From positions 1-64,000 of the forward strand of contig NZ_JANINP010000006.1 of the NCBI RefSeq assembly GCF_024508665.1: a DNA stretch of 64,000 nucleotides. The letters are read 5' to 3'. The notes under the pieces were generated by a model. That model had not been told where the DNA came from. It was given only the letters and a program-made list of their open reading frames with translations, and ran no database searches. This stretch comes from Sphingomonas sp. (GTDB lineage Bacteria > Pseudomonadota > Alphaproteobacteria > Sphingomonadales > Sphingomonadaceae). This document shows positions 24,946 through 33,692 of this stretch, piece after piece. Made by a program: the position numbers and the translations under genes. The first letter of the stretch is position 1. Each line of letters begins with the position of its first letter.

Positions 24946-25593
24946 CTACTTCACCTCTGGCGTGGCGAGCGCCGGAGCGATCGTCAGCGTCTGCTCGGTC
25001 GTGACCGATGTCCCCGCCACCTTATCCGTCACGGTCGCGACCACCCGATAGTCGCCGAACGGCCCTTCGGAATCCACGCCATAACCGAGTGCGCCATCGC
25101 CGATCATCGGCTTCTTGGAATCGGCCGGCGCGGTCTTGTTCCAGATGACGACGCCCTTGTTGTCCTCGTTCACCGTCCCGTCCGGCCGGGTGATCGCGAA
25201 ATCGGCGACGATGTCGCATTTGCCGTCGGCATCAGCCTTGCAGCCACGGAAGATCAAGAGCGTGAAGAGCGGTTTGTCCGCGACCGTGCGCGTCGTTTCG
25301 TTCTTCGCGCCGTCACCGATCTTCCACGCGGCGATGAACGCCGCGGCGTCGGACGCCGCGACCTGCATGACGGCGAACCCATCCTTCTCGGCGATGTTGA
25401 GCGCCGGCGGTGGGAGTTTGGTCCTGGCCTTCGGCTTGGCTTTACCCTTGGCCGCGGTCGGTTTGGCCGGCGTCGGCTTCGCGGCAGCCTTGGCCGCACC
25501 GGGCTTGGTCGCCGCTTGGGGCATGGCGGCGGCCGGAGCCGCCACGATCAGGGCGGCGATCGCCGCAAGCTTTACTAGGATCATGGGGGGCAT
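24946..25593 (-). CDS. Secreted protein of unknown function with Ala/Lys/Pro linker
   Basis: A 215-residue protein: hydrophobic signal (MILVKLAAIAALIVAAPAAA), then a low-complexity Ala-Lys-Pro-Thr linker (residues about 25-60), then a beta-rich domain (FAVMQVAASDAAAFIAAWKIG ... LLIFRGCKADADGKCDIVADF with a Cys pair ... DYRVVATVTDKVAGTSVTTEQ). No family recognised. The start could be 25593 or 25584; neither has a strong ribosome site. Confidence 0.6.
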   Translation of the reverse strand: MPPMILVKLAAIAALIVAAPAAAMPQAATKPGAAKAAAKPTPAKPTAAKGKAKPKARTKLPPPALNIAEKDGFAVMQVAASDAAAFIAAWKIGDGAKNETTRTVADKPLFTLLIFRGCKADADGKCDIVADFAITRPDGTVNEDNKGVVIWNKTAPADSKKPMIGDGALGYGVDSEGPFGDYRVVATVTDKVAGTSVTTEQTLTIAPALATPEVK

Positions 25594-25669
25594 CGTGCGT
25601 CGCGGGGTCGAGCTTGGCAAGGCAGCGGGAGAGATTGATGCCGCCGACGCGCCTTGCTATCGCGCCAGC

Positions 25670-25903
25670 ATGATCGCACCGCCCGAAATCGTCCGCGTCT
25701 CCCATCCCCGCGTCGCCTGCGACGGCGCGACCGACATTCCCGGCGGCGCGGCGCTGGGCCACCCCCGCGTGTTCCTGCAGATCGACGAGGCCGGCTATGT
25801 CGATTGCGGCTATTGCGACCGCCGCTTCGTCCTGATCGGCGGCCCCGCCGACGGCGCCGACCAGAGCCAGTTGCCGGATCACCCGGCGGGTGCCAGCCTC
25901 TGA
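25670..25903 (+). CDS. Zinc-finger domain-containing protein (CHCC type, NDUFS6-like)
   Basis: A 77-residue protein with the Cys-His-Cys-Cys ligand set: VACDGA, LGHPRVFLQI and VDCGYCDRRFVL. This is the small alphaproteobacterial homologue of the accessory complex I subunit NDUFS6/NUMM. Stop and next start overlap (TGATG at 25901-25905), so it is coupled to a small HTH-like gene. Confidence 0.88.
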   Translation: MIAPPEIVRVSHPRVACDGATDIPGGAALGHPRVFLQIDEAGYVDCGYCDRRFVLIGGPADGADQSQLPDHPAGASL

Positions 25904-26139
25904 TGTCAGGCGCCGTGGCAGAGTTGGCCTCCGAGTTACGGCGCTCTTACGATTCAGCCCCAAAAAGTCGCAAGGCGGCGAGCATTCATTTGTTCGGCAT
26001 CGCGCATGCGGAAACCTTGAGAAGTGTTAGCAAGGCCGAGGTCGTTGAACGCGCGGGCTTGCCGGTGTCTTATGTCACCGAGCTTAATAAGGGTACGAAT
26101 CTCGCCGAATATGTTCAGATCGTGAAGCCGCTGGCTTGA
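25903..26139 (+). CDS. Small HTH-like domain protein
   Basis: A 78-residue protein: AELASELRRSYDSAPKSRKAASIHLFGIAHAE then KAEVVERAGLPVSYVTELNKG, consistent with a compact DNA-binding-like fold seen in sphingomonad proteins. Its DNA is visibly less GC-rich than the flanks. It begins inside the stop of the zinc-finger gene. No partner gene suggests a target. Confidence 0.55.
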   Translation: MSGAVAELASELRRSYDSAPKSRKAASIHLFGIAHAETLRSVSKAEVVERAGLPVSYVTELNKGTNLAEYVQIVKPLA

Positions 26140-26166
26140 CGGATTAGGCGCCCTATATTGGCGGGC

Positions 26167-27594
26167 ATGACCAGTCCCGCCGACCCCCGCCAGTTCCTGT
26201 ATCGCGACCAGCTCGACCCTGAAGAGGCCAAAAGGCTGACCGCTGCAGCGCTCGACCATGCCGATGACGGCGAGCTCTATCTGCAATATGCCCGGTCGGA
26301 GGCGTTCGGGTTCGACGACGGGCGGCTGAAGACCGCCAGCTACGACACGCATTCGGGCTTCGGCCTGCGCGCGGTGTCGGGCGAGACCACCGCCTTCGCC
26401 CATGCCAATGAGATCAGCGCGCCGGCGATCCTGCGCGCGTCGGAGACGATGGCGCTGATCGATCCGTCGACCGGCCCCAAGGCGCCGCCGCCGCAGCATA
26501 CCAACCGGCATCTTTATACGGATGCCGATCCGCTCGACATGATCCCGTTCGCCGACAAGGTGAATTTATGCCAGACGATCGACGCCGCCGCGCGCGCCCG
26601 CGATCCGCGCGTCGCCCAGGTCTCGGTCAGCCTGTCGGGATCGTGGAACGTGGTCGAGGTCGTGCGACCCGACGGCTTCACCGCGACCGACGTGCGGCCG
26701 CTGGTCCGGCTGAACGTCTCGATCGTGGTCGAGCATAATGGCCGGCGCGAGACCGGCACGTTCGGAATCGGCGGCCGCTATCTCTACGAGTCGCTGTTCG
26801 ATCCCGCGACCTGGAACCGCGCGATCGACGAGGCGCTGGCCCAGGCGCTGGTCAATCTCGACTCGGTCGCCGCTCCAGCGGGCGAGATGACCGTCTTGCT
26901 CGGGCCGGGCTGGCCCGGCGTGCTTCTGCACGAAGCGATCGGCCATGGGCTGGAGGGCGATTTCAACCGCAAGGGCACGAGCGCTTTCTCAGGCCGGATC
27001 GGCGAGCGCGTCGCGGCGCCGGGCGTCACCGTGGTCGACGACGGCTCGATCAATGCGCGGCGCGGGTCGCTGTCGATCGACGACGAAGGCACGCCGACGC
27101 GCGAGAATATCCTGATCGAAGACGGCATCCTCAAGGGCTATATCCACGACCGCCTCAACGCGCGGCTGATGGGCGTCGAGCCGACCGGCAACGGTCGCCG
27201 CGAATCGTTCGCGCACGCGCCGATGCCGCGCATGACCAACACCTTCATGAAGGGCGGCCAGGACGATCCCGCCGAATTGCTCAGCCGGGTCAAGAAAGGC
27301 ATCTTCGCCAAGTCGTTCGGCGGCGGCCAGGTCGATATCGTCTCGGGCAAGTTCGTGTTCAGCTGCACCGAGGCCTATCTGATCGAGAACGGCAAATTGG
27401 GCGCGCCGATCAAGGGCGCGACCTTGATCGGCGACGGGCCCAGCGTGCTGACCAAGGTCACCGGTATCGGCAACGACTTCGCGCTCGACGAAGGCGTCGG
27501 CATGTGCGGCAAGGGCGGACAGAGCGTGCCTGCGGGCGTCGGCCAGCCGACCTTGCTGGTGTCGGGGCTGACGGTGGGCGGAACGGCTGTTTAA
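26167..27594 (+). CDS. tldD: Metalloprotease TldD
   Basis: A 475-residue TldD that with TldE/PmbA cleaves small peptides or modified peptide leaders. The zinc motif is in LLHEAIGHGLEGDF, with the C-terminal glycine-rich active-site loop VGMCGKGGQSVPAGVGQPTLLVSG. The ATG at 26167 is used; an upstream TTG is less likely. tldE is not adjacent. Confidence 0.95.
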   Translation: MTSPADPRQFLYRDQLDPEEAKRLTAAALDHADDGELYLQYARSEAFGFDDGRLKTASYDTHSGFGLRAVSGETTAFAHANEISAPAILRASETMALIDPSTGPKAPPPQHTNRHLYTDADPLDMIPFADKVNLCQTIDAAARARDPRVAQVSVSLSGSWNVVEVVRPDGFTATDVRPLVRLNVSIVVEHNGRRETGTFGIGGRYLYESLFDPATWNRAIDEALAQALVNLDSVAAPAGEMTVLLGPGWPGVLLHEAIGHGLEGDFNRKGTSAFSGRIGERVAAPGVTVVDDGSINARRGSLSIDDEGTPTRENILIEDGILKGYIHDRLNARLMGVEPTGNGRRESFAHAPMPRMTNTFMKGGQDDPAELLSRVKKGIFAKSFGGGQVDIVSGKFVFSCTEAYLIENGKLGAPIKGATLIGDGPSVLTKVTGIGNDFALDEGVGMCGKGGQSVPAGVGQPTLLVSGLTVGGTAV

Positions 27595-27609
27595 AGGCCT
27601 GGTTTTTCC

Positions 27610-27704
27610 GCCATGCCGGCCTTGTGCCGGCGTCCATTGTGCAGCGCATCCGTCGGTCCTTGGATTTGCGGCCCGGTGGACCCCGGCACAAGGCCGGGGT
27701 GACG
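27610..27704. repeat. REP-like inverted repeat (GTCAT/C family), copy 2
   Basis: Left arm at 27610-27636 (CCGGCCTTGTGCCGG core) and right arm at about 27677-27704 (CCCCGGCACAAGGCCGGGG). Placed between tldD and an unknown gene. No hallmark of an active mobile element. Confidence 0.8.
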
Positions 27705-27745
27705 ATTTGACTTGGTCGTATCGATTCTAAGACTCGGGGAGTCAT

Positions 27746-28135
27746 ATGGGCGTTTTGTGGACGGTTTGGCCTCTCGACGAACAGATGCGTGCATGGCTCG
27801 ACGATCAGGGAATAGCATTCCCTGACAAGGGCTCGCGGTTCCCGACAGGTATCGAGATTAAGCAGATGCTTGCAGCCTTTCCCGGCTCCGCCAAGATAAC
27901 CGACAACGGTATCGGCGCTTCTTACTCTGCCTTCCTTACGCAAGGAGCCGCAGACGACGAATTGTGGACGCTGCTTCAGATCACCGAATTCACCGGTGAC
28001 GATGAGCCACAACAGCTTTGGTTCGAGAAAGGCCATGAGCAGTTGATTGCTGATGTCCTTCGTAAATTGACGCCGGCTTGCGGCCCGCTCGCGCTGATTG
28101 CCGATGTCGGCGATCCCCCGCAAATCATCGATTGA
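27746..28135 (+). CDS. Protein of unknown function (129 aa)
   Basis: A 129-residue soluble protein, MGVLWTVWPLDEQMRAWLDD..., with the closing region CGPLALIADVGDPPQII. No family recognised. Its third codon positions are less G+C-biased than the flanks. It starts after a REP-like repeat and lies 8 bp upstream of a DUF5996 gene, so they may be cotranscribed. ATG 27746 has GGGGAG 5' of it. Confidence 0.55.
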   Translation: MGVLWTVWPLDEQMRAWLDDQGIAFPDKGSRFPTGIEIKQMLAAFPGSAKITDNGIGASYSAFLTQGAADDELWTLLQITEFTGDDEPQQLWFEKGHEQLIADVLRKLTPACGPLALIADVGDPPQIID

Positions 28136-28143
28136 GGCATTAT

Positions 28144-29076
28144 ATGAACAGCTGGCCGGCTCTCGATTGGACCCAATGGCGCGAGACCGCGATCGGGCTG
28201 CAATTGCGCTGCCAGATCGTCGGCAAGGTGCGGCTCGCGCTGACGCCGTGGCTCAACCATAGCTGGCACGTCCCCTTTTACCTGAGCGCGCGGGGCTGGA
28301 CGACCTCGGCGATTCCCTGCGGCGAGCGCATCCTGCAGATCGACTTCGATCTGACCAGCGATGCGGTGACGTTCGCGACCAGCGATGGTGGGATGCGATC
28401 GATCCCGTTGGCGGCAGGAACGATCGCCGACTTCCATGCCGACGTGGTCGCCGCGATCGAGGCCTTGGGCAGCGCGTCGGACTTCGACGGCAGCCCGAGC
28501 GAGATGCCCGGCTATCCTCCCTTCGCGGACGACCACGAGCAGCGCCCCTACGACCCCGACGCCGCCCGCGCGTTCTGGCGCGCGCTGATTCAGGTGCAGC
28601 GCGTCTTCTACCGCTTCCGCACCGGCTTCCTCGGCAAGGCGAGCCCGATCCATCTGTTCTGGGGCAGTTTCGACCTCGCCGTGACGCGCTTTTCGGGCCG
28701 CACGGCGCCGAAGCATCCCGGCGGCATGCCCGGCCTGCCCGACGATGTCGCGTGCGAGGCCTACAGCCACGAGGAAGCGAGCGTCGGCTTCTGGCCCGGC
28801 AGCGACGCCTTTCCGCACGCCGCCTTCTACGCCTACGCGTATCCCGAACCCGCCGGTTATGCCGCGGCGGCGGTTCAGCCCAAACAGGCCGCGTGGAACG
28901 CCGACATGCGCGAGTTCATCCTGCCTTATACCGCGGTTCGCGCCGCCCCCGATCCCGACGCCGCATTGCTCGCCTTTTGTCAGTCGACCTATGACGCCGC
29001 CGCCGACCTCGCCGATTGGGATCGCGATGCGCTCGAATGCCCGATCGGCCGCCCGCGCGTACCGCGCAAAGTCTAG
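28144..29076 (+). CDS. DUF5996 family protein
   Basis: A 310-residue protein with the conserved openings WPALDWTQWRETAIGLQLRCQIVGKVRLALTP and HSWHVPFYLSARG, plus GKASPIHLFWGSFDLAVTRFSGR and EAYSHEEASVGFWPG, all typical of DUF5996. Function unknown. ATG 28144 is preferred, since the frame upstream overlaps the preceding gene. Confidence 0.82.
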   Translation: MNSWPALDWTQWRETAIGLQLRCQIVGKVRLALTPWLNHSWHVPFYLSARGWTTSAIPCGERILQIDFDLTSDAVTFATSDGGMRSIPLAAGTIADFHADVVAAIEALGSASDFDGSPSEMPGYPPFADDHEQRPYDPDAARAFWRALIQVQRVFYRFRTGFLGKASPIHLFWGSFDLAVTRFSGRTAPKHPGGMPGLPDDVACEAYSHEEASVGFWPGSDAFPHAAFYAYAYPEPAGYAAAAVQPKQAAWNADMREFILPYTAVRAAPDPDAALLAFCQSTYDAAADLADWDRDALECPIGRPRVPRKV

Positions 29077-29097
29077 GGCAGGCCCGTGCCCAAACCC

Positions 29098-29174
29098 GTC
29101 ACCCCAGCGAAAGCTGGGGTATCAGGCGATGGTGTGATACGGCGTGAGATCCCAGCTTTCGCTGGGATGACGAG
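29098..29174. repeat. REP-like inverted repeat (GTCAT/C family), copy 3
   Basis: ACCCCAGC...GCTGGGGT (left) and ATCCCAGC...GCTGGGAT (right) hairpins with GTCACC/GATGAC ends. Lies between DUF5996 and the PNPOx-like gene. Confidence 0.75.
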
Positions 29175-29200
29175 ATAGAGAGCTGGATGACGGATAGCGA

Positions 29201-29794
29201 ATGGCCGAGTTCTTCGATGCGCTGAGCGACAAGCATATCACGTTCGTCGAACGCCAGCCGATCTTCTTCGTCGCCACCGCCGCGGCCGACGCGCGGGTCA
29301 ATCTGAGTCCCAAGGGCATGGACAGCTTCCGCGTCCTGTCGCCCAACCGCGTCGCCTATCTCGACGTGCAGGGGTCGGGCAACGAGACCAACGCGCATTT
29401 GCTCGCCGATGGGCGCATCACCATCATGTTCTGCGCGTTCGACAATCCCGCATTGATCCTGCGCCTCTATGGCCGCGGCCGGCCGGTGCTGCCGCAAGAC
29501 GCCGATTGGGCCGAACATGCCGCGCTGTTCGACCTGCTGCCCGGCACGCGGCAGATCTTCGTGATCCATGTCGATCAGGTCCAGACCAGCTGCGGCTGGG
29601 GCGTCCCGCATATGAGCTTCGAGCGCGAGCGCGACACGCTGAGCAAATATCATCGCCAATATGGCGAGGAGGTGCGCCAGGCCAAATATGCGGTGCGGCT
29701 GAAGAGCATCGACGGCTTGCCGGTCCGCAATCCGACGCAGGGCCCGCCCCAGGTACCGCGCGCGAGCCAGCAACAGGAACAACAACAGCAATGA
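29201..29794 (+). CDS. Pyridoxamine 5'-phosphate oxidase family protein
   Basis: A 197-residue split-barrel flavin-binding protein: FVATAAADARVNLSPKGMDSFRVL and NRVAYLDVQGSGNETNAHLLADGRITIMFCAF are the flavin-site strands, and CGWGVPHMSFERERDTL is a C-terminal family block. Members of this branch are often general stress or flavin-linked reductases. The C-terminus is a Gln run (QQQEQQQQ). The start at 29201 is ATG; its stop overlaps the next gene as ATGA. Confidence 0.86.
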   Translation: MAEFFDALSDKHITFVERQPIFFVATAAADARVNLSPKGMDSFRVLSPNRVAYLDVQGSGNETNAHLLADGRITIMFCAFDNPALILRLYGRGRPVLPQDADWAEHAALFDLLPGTRQIFVIHVDQVQTSCGWGVPHMSFERERDTLSKYHRQYGEEVRQAKYAVRLKSIDGLPVRNPTQGPPQVPRASQQQEQQQQ

Positions 29795-30006
29795 GCCTGG
29801 TAGAACTCGGCGGCTATTCCTATCCGGAAGCGCATATCATCGTCGGCCGGCTTGAATCCGAGGGCATTCCGGCGATCACATTCGACGCTGGCACGCATAT
29901 GGCGGAGGGGTCGTTCCGGCTGATCCCGGTGCGGGTGATGGTGGACGAGGAGGATCTTGCCCCTGCGCGGCGCCTGCTCAAAGAATGGGCAGACGACTCT
30001 GCCTGA
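29791..30006 (+). CDS. DUF2007 family protein
   Basis: A 71-residue protein with the DUF2007 pattern YSYPEAHIIVGRLESEGIPAITFDAG and VRVMVDEEDLAPARRLLKEW. These small proteins are thought to be signal-transducing or stress-related, but function is unknown. ATG 29791 overlaps the upstream stop (ATGA). Confidence 0.8.
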   Translation: MSLVELGGYSYPEAHIIVGRLESEGIPAITFDAGTHMAEGSFRLIPVRVMVDEEDLAPARRLLKEWADDSA

Positions 30007-30097
30007 AAAATAAGCATGCCTTCGCAACTGCACAAATTTTAACGCGGCCGTAACATTTCGTTGCGCGATTCCGCGCCGAAACGCGCGGATTCGAATC

Positions 30098-30112
30098 TGG
30101 CACGCCCCTTGC
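30098..30112 (+). promoter_or_regulatory. Sigma-54 promoter of glnK-amtB
   Basis: TGGCACG-CCCC-TTGC exactly matches the -24/-12 consensus: GG at 30099-30100 and GC at 30111-30112, 12 bp apart. The start would be near 30124, 25 nt before glnK. This is the expected NtrC-type nitrogen control. A clear NtrC enhancer was not recognised upstream. Confidence 0.85.
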
Positions 30113-30148
30113 GATGCAGCATTCCGGGACAAAACGGAAAGGGGCGCG

Positions 30149-30487
30149 ATGAAACTCGTCATTGCCATCATCAAACCGTTCAAGCTCGACGAGGTGCGCG
30201 AAGCACTGTCTGGCGTGGGCGTCGCGGGCATGACCGTGACCGAGGTAAAGGGGTTCGGCCGACAAAAGGGTCAGACGGAGATTTACCGCGGTGCGGAATA
30301 CAGCACGAACATGGTGCCGAAGATCAAGATCGAGGTCGCCTGCGCATCCGACATGGCGGGCGCGGTGGTCGAGGCGATCCAGGCATCCGCCAACACCGGC
30401 GCCATCGGCGACGGCAAGATCTTCGTGCTCGACGTCGGTCAGGCGGTGCGCATCCGCACCGGCGAAACCGACGACAGCGCTCTCTGA
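30149..30487 (+). CDS. glnK: PII nitrogen regulatory protein (GlnK type)
   Basis: A 112-residue P-II family protein. The signature GRQKGQTEIYRGAEYSTNM contains the T-loop Tyr (position about 51, the uridylylation site), and the C-loop signature GKIFVLDVGQAVRIRTGE is present. The segment after the Tyr reads STNMVPKIKIE rather than the common VVDFLPKVKIE. It would sense 2-oxoglutarate/ATP and block AmtB. It precedes amtB by 13 nt and shares the sigma-54 promoter. Confidence 0.94.
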   Translation: MKLVIAIIKPFKLDEVREALSGVGVAGMTVTEVKGFGRQKGQTEIYRGAEYSTNMVPKIKIEVACASDMAGAVVEAIQASANTGAIGDGKIFVLDVGQAVRIRTGETDDSAL

Positions 30488-30500
30488 GATGGGGGGAATG

Positions 30501-31979
30501 ATGAAACAATCGACCAAGATACTGGCCGGACTGGGAGCCGTCGGCGTTGCCGCGCTGATGTGCCATCCGGCCTTTGCCCAGGCCGCGGCGGCTGCACCCG
30601 CGCCTGCCGCCACACCGGCCATCGCTACGCCGTCGCTCGCCAATATGAACAAGGGCGACAATACGTGGATGCTGGTGTCGACCTTGCTGGTGCTGATGAT
30701 GTCGGTACCGGGGCTGGCCTTATTCTATGGCGGCCTGGTCCGCACCAAGAACATGCTGTCGGTGCTGACCCAGGTGCTGATGATCGTCTGCATGGTCGGC
30801 GTGATCTGGGTATGCTGGGGCTATTCGGAGACGTTCACGACCTACAATTCGCTGGTCGGCAATCCCTTCACCAAGCTGTTCCTGAAGGGCGTCGATGCCA
30901 ATTCCGCGGCGGCGACCTTCTCCAACGGCGTCTATATTCCGGAACTGACCTACGTCCTGTTCCAGATGACCTTCGCGATGATCACGCCGGCGCTGTTCGT
31001 CGGGTCGGTGGCGGAGCGCGTGAAGTTCTCGCCGCTGATGCTGTTCGTCGCGCTCTGGGTGACCTTCGTCTACTTCCCGATCGCGCACATGGTCTGGTGC
31101 TGGGACGGTCCTGACGCCATCGCCGCGGCCGCGCTCAAGGGCAAGGAAGCGCTCGACGCTGCGAATGCCGACGCCGGCCTGCTCTTCCAATGGGGCGCGA
31201 TCGACTTCGCGGGCGGTACCGTCGTCCATATCAATGCGGGTATCACCGGCCTGGTGATGTGCCTGCTGCTCGGCAAGCGTCTCGGCTATCCCAACGAGCC
31301 GATGCCGCCGCACTCGCTGACCATGACCATGATCGGCGCCTCCTTGCTGTGGGTGGGCTGGTTCGGCTTCAACGCCGGCTCCAACCTCGAAGCCTCGTCG
31401 ATCGCCTCGGTCGCCTTCATGAACACCATGATCGCCACCGCCGCCGCCGGGATGAGCTGGCTGCTGACCGAACAGATCGTGCGCGGCAAGCCGTCGCTGC
31501 TCGGTGCCGCCTCGGGTGTCGTCGCCGGTCTCGTCGCCGTCACTCCCGCCTCGGGCTTTGCCGGCACCATGGGCTCGGTGATCCTCGGCCTGATGGTCTC
31601 GCCGATCTGCTTCTTCTTCGTCAGCGTGGTGAAGTCGAAGTTCAAGTATGACGACTCGCTCGACGTGTTCGGCGTCCACTGCATCGGTGGCATCACCGGC
31701 GCGCTGATGACCGCGATCCTTGCCAATCCGGCGCTGGGTGGTCAGGGCATCGCCGACTATGCCTCCAAGCCGGGCACGCTCGTCGTGGCGCCCTATGACT
31801 GGGTCCATCAGCTGATCACCCAGGGCTGGGCCGTCGGCTTCACACTCCTCTGGTCGGGCGTCGGCGCCGCGATCCTGTACTTCATCATCGACAAGCTCTG
31901 GGGCTTCCGGGTCTCCGAAGAAGTGGAGCGGGAAGGCCTCGACATCGCCGAGCATGGCGAGCGGGCTTACCACTACTGA
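30501..31979 (+). CDS. amtB: Ammonium transporter
   Basis: A 492-residue Amt protein with an N-terminal signal-like segment (MKQSTKILAGLGAVGVAALM...), then an Ala/Pro-rich stretch, and about 11 transmembrane segments. The Amt family signature is recognisable (FGGTVVHINAGITGLV, with His of the twin-His pore) and the later FGVHCIGGITGAL His. ATG 30501 is selected because GGGGGGAA lies 4 nt upstream; 30489 and 30498 are alternatives. Couples to GlnK. Confidence 0.95.
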   Translation: MKQSTKILAGLGAVGVAALMCHPAFAQAAAAAPAPAATPAIATPSLANMNKGDNTWMLVSTLLVLMMSVPGLALFYGGLVRTKNMLSVLTQVLMIVCMVGVIWVCWGYSETFTTYNSLVGNPFTKLFLKGVDANSAAATFSNGVYIPELTYVLFQMTFAMITPALFVGSVAERVKFSPLMLFVALWVTFVYFPIAHMVWCWDGPDAIAAAALKGKEALDAANADAGLLFQWGAIDFAGGTVVHINAGITGLVMCLLLGKRLGYPNEPMPPHSLTMTMIGASLLWVGWFGFNAGSNLEASSIASVAFMNTMIATAAAGMSWLLTEQIVRGKPSLLGAASGVVAGLVAVTPASGFAGTMGSVILGLMVSPICFFFVSVVKSKFKYDDSLDVFGVHCIGGITGALMTAILANPALGGQGIADYASKPGTLVVAPYDWVHQLITQGWAVGFTLLWSGVGAAILYFIIDKLWGFRVSEEVEREGLDIAEHGERAYHY

Positions 31980-32038
31980 CACGATCGGGGCGCCGGTCGA
32001 CCCGGCGCCCCCAACCTCGTTCCTCCTGCGGACGACCT

Positions 32039-32070
32039 GGGCCGGTGACGAAAGTCACCGGCCCTCTTTT
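32039..32070 (+). terminator. Rho-independent terminator of glnK-amtB
   Basis: An 11-bp perfect stem GGGCCGGTGAC/GTCACCGGCCC with a GAAA tetraloop is followed by TCTTTT. A second hairpin (10-bp stem at 31987-32011) lies between it and the amtB stop. Confidence 0.9.
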
Positions 32071-32076
32071 CAAGCG

Positions 32077-32142
32077 TCAAATGCCAAGGGCATTTGAAGC
32101 GCAGCCCCCGCGAAGGCGGGGGTCTCGGGCCGCAAGCGGCCC
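32077..32142. repeat. Triple hairpin block after the halogenase gene
   Basis: Three tandem hairpins: TCAAATGCC/GGCATTTGA (32077-32097), CCCCCGC/GCGGGGG (32105-32122) and GGGCCGC/GCGGCCC (32127-32142), within 78 bp between convergent terminators. The last one could be the halogenase transcript terminator. Confidence 0.7.
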
Positions 32143-32147
32143 CTTGC

Positions 32148-33674
32148 TCAACTCTCGTTAATCTGCCGGATCAGCTCGCGATGCGACGGCAAATCGTCAA
32201 CCGCCTGGTCACCGAAATGCCGTATGCGGGCAAAGGCGTTCGCGGCGCGATGGGTGTCAGCTGCTCCGCCACTCGGCGGCTCGGTCCGAAAGCCCATGCC
32301 ATAGAGAATGTACTGATAGTTGAAATAGGCGAAGGTCTCGACATCGAGCGTGAAGTCGAAGCGGCTGGGCGGGCGCGAACGCCAGCGGTCGAGCATTGCC
32401 GCCAGCGCGTCGGGGATCGACGCAAGATCGGCATTGTCACGCCAGAACGGCTCGTCGCGCCGGCTGAGGCAATAATGCAGCTTCAGAAAATTGACGATAT
32501 TGTCGAACCGCGCGGCCATCAGCGCATTGAAACGATCCGCAGATGCGTCGACCGGACCGCTTGGCGGGAGCAGTTCGGCGATCATCGCCGCCGCCGCCTC
32601 GATCAGCACGATGCCGGTCGATTCGAGCGGCTCGAGAAAGCCTGCAGCCATCCCCACTGCGACACAATTGCCGACCCATTGCCGGCGGCGATAGCCGGGT
32701 TCGAAGGCGATCAGCCGGGCGCCGGCGGCTAGTTCGGGTCGGCCGATATAACCGCCCAGGACGTCGCGGGCCCGCGCCTCGTCGATATGGTCGCTCGAAT
32801 AGACCGAGCCGACCCCGCGCAGGTCGCGCAACCCGATGTCCCAGATCCAGCCACCCTCATGCGCTGCGGCAATCGTATAGCTCGGAAAAGGCGCTTCCGG
32901 ATCGCCGCGTGGCACCCGGCAGGCAAGCGCGCGGTCAGTGAACAGATAGCGGCGCACCGACACCAGCGGTTCGCGCATCGCATTGCCGATCAGTTCGGCG
33001 GCGAGCCCGGTGCAATCGACGTACAGATCGGCGGTCAGCGCGCCCGAGCGCTCGAAGTCGAGATGCCCGATCCCACCGCGTTCGTTCAATCTCGCGCCGA
33101 GCAGGCGATCCTCGATATGCGCCACGCCCAATTGCCGCGCGCGATCGGCAAGCAACCGCGCCAACGCCGTGGCGTCGAAATGATAAGCGTAATTGAGTGG
33201 CGCGGCGAATCCGTCCTCCTCGGCCCGCTTGGGCCCGCGGCGCTCTTCGGCGACCCGGTGCTGGATCGTCACCGCTTGGGCGAAGGGCGGGCGCGTCGTC
33301 TCGTCCTCGGCGAGCCACAGCGACACCAGGCTCGCGTCGGGCGTGTAGAGCGGCGCTTCGAACGGATGGAAGAAATGGTCGTGCTCGCCCGGCGCCGGCG
33401 TCCGCACCCAATGGTCGAATCGGATCCCCTGCTTGAACGTCGCGCCCGTCGCCCGGATGAAATCGCGCTCGTCGATATCGAGGAATTGCAGCGTGGTGCG
33501 GATCGTCGGGAACGCGCCCTCGCCGACGCCGACGATCCCGATACCGGGCGATTCGACCAGGCTGATCGACAGATCGGATCGATTGGCGAGGTCGAAGAAT
33601 TTCGCGAGATAGGCAGCCGTCAACCAGCCCGCGGTGCCGCCACCGACGATCAGGATGCTGCGCTTTCCCTCCAT
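32148..33674 (-). CDS. Flavin-dependent tryptophan halogenase family protein
   Basis: A 508-residue FADH2-dependent halogenase of the PrnA/RebH family. Visible: GxGxxG dinucleotide fold (VGGGTAGW, residues 10-17), the catalytic Lys81 in the ATFKQGIRF segment, the WxWxI motif (WIWDI 276-280) that separates halogenases from hydroxylases, and Glu351 in FLEPLESTGI. The substrate is unknown: in sphingomonads such proteins are often found near TonB receptors, but this gene has no such neighbour. The ATG at 33674 is the true-looking start. Confidence 0.9.
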   Translation of the reverse strand: MEGKRSILIVGGGTAGWLTAAYLAKFFDLANRSDLSISLVESPGIGIVGVGEGAFPTIRTTLQFLDIDERDFIRATGATFKQGIRFDHWVRTPAPGEHDHFFHPFEAPLYTPDASLVSLWLAEDETTRPPFAQAVTIQHRVAEERRGPKRAEEDGFAAPLNYAYHFDATALARLLADRARQLGVAHIEDRLLGARLNERGGIGHLDFERSGALTADLYVDCTGLAAELIGNAMREPLVSVRRYLFTDRALACRVPRGDPEAPFPSYTIAAAHEGGWIWDIGLRDLRGVGSVYSSDHIDEARARDVLGGYIGRPELAAGARLIAFEPGYRRRQWVGNCVAVGMAAGFLEPLESTGIVLIEAAAAMIAELLPPSGPVDASADRFNALMAARFDNIVNFLKLHYCLSRRDEPFWRDNADLASIPDALAAMLDRWRSRPPSRFDFTLDVETFAYFNYQYILYGMGFRTEPPSGGAADTHRAANAFARIRHFGDQAVDDLPSHRELIRQINES

Positions 33675-33692
33675 GTTCCTTCGCTACAATCC

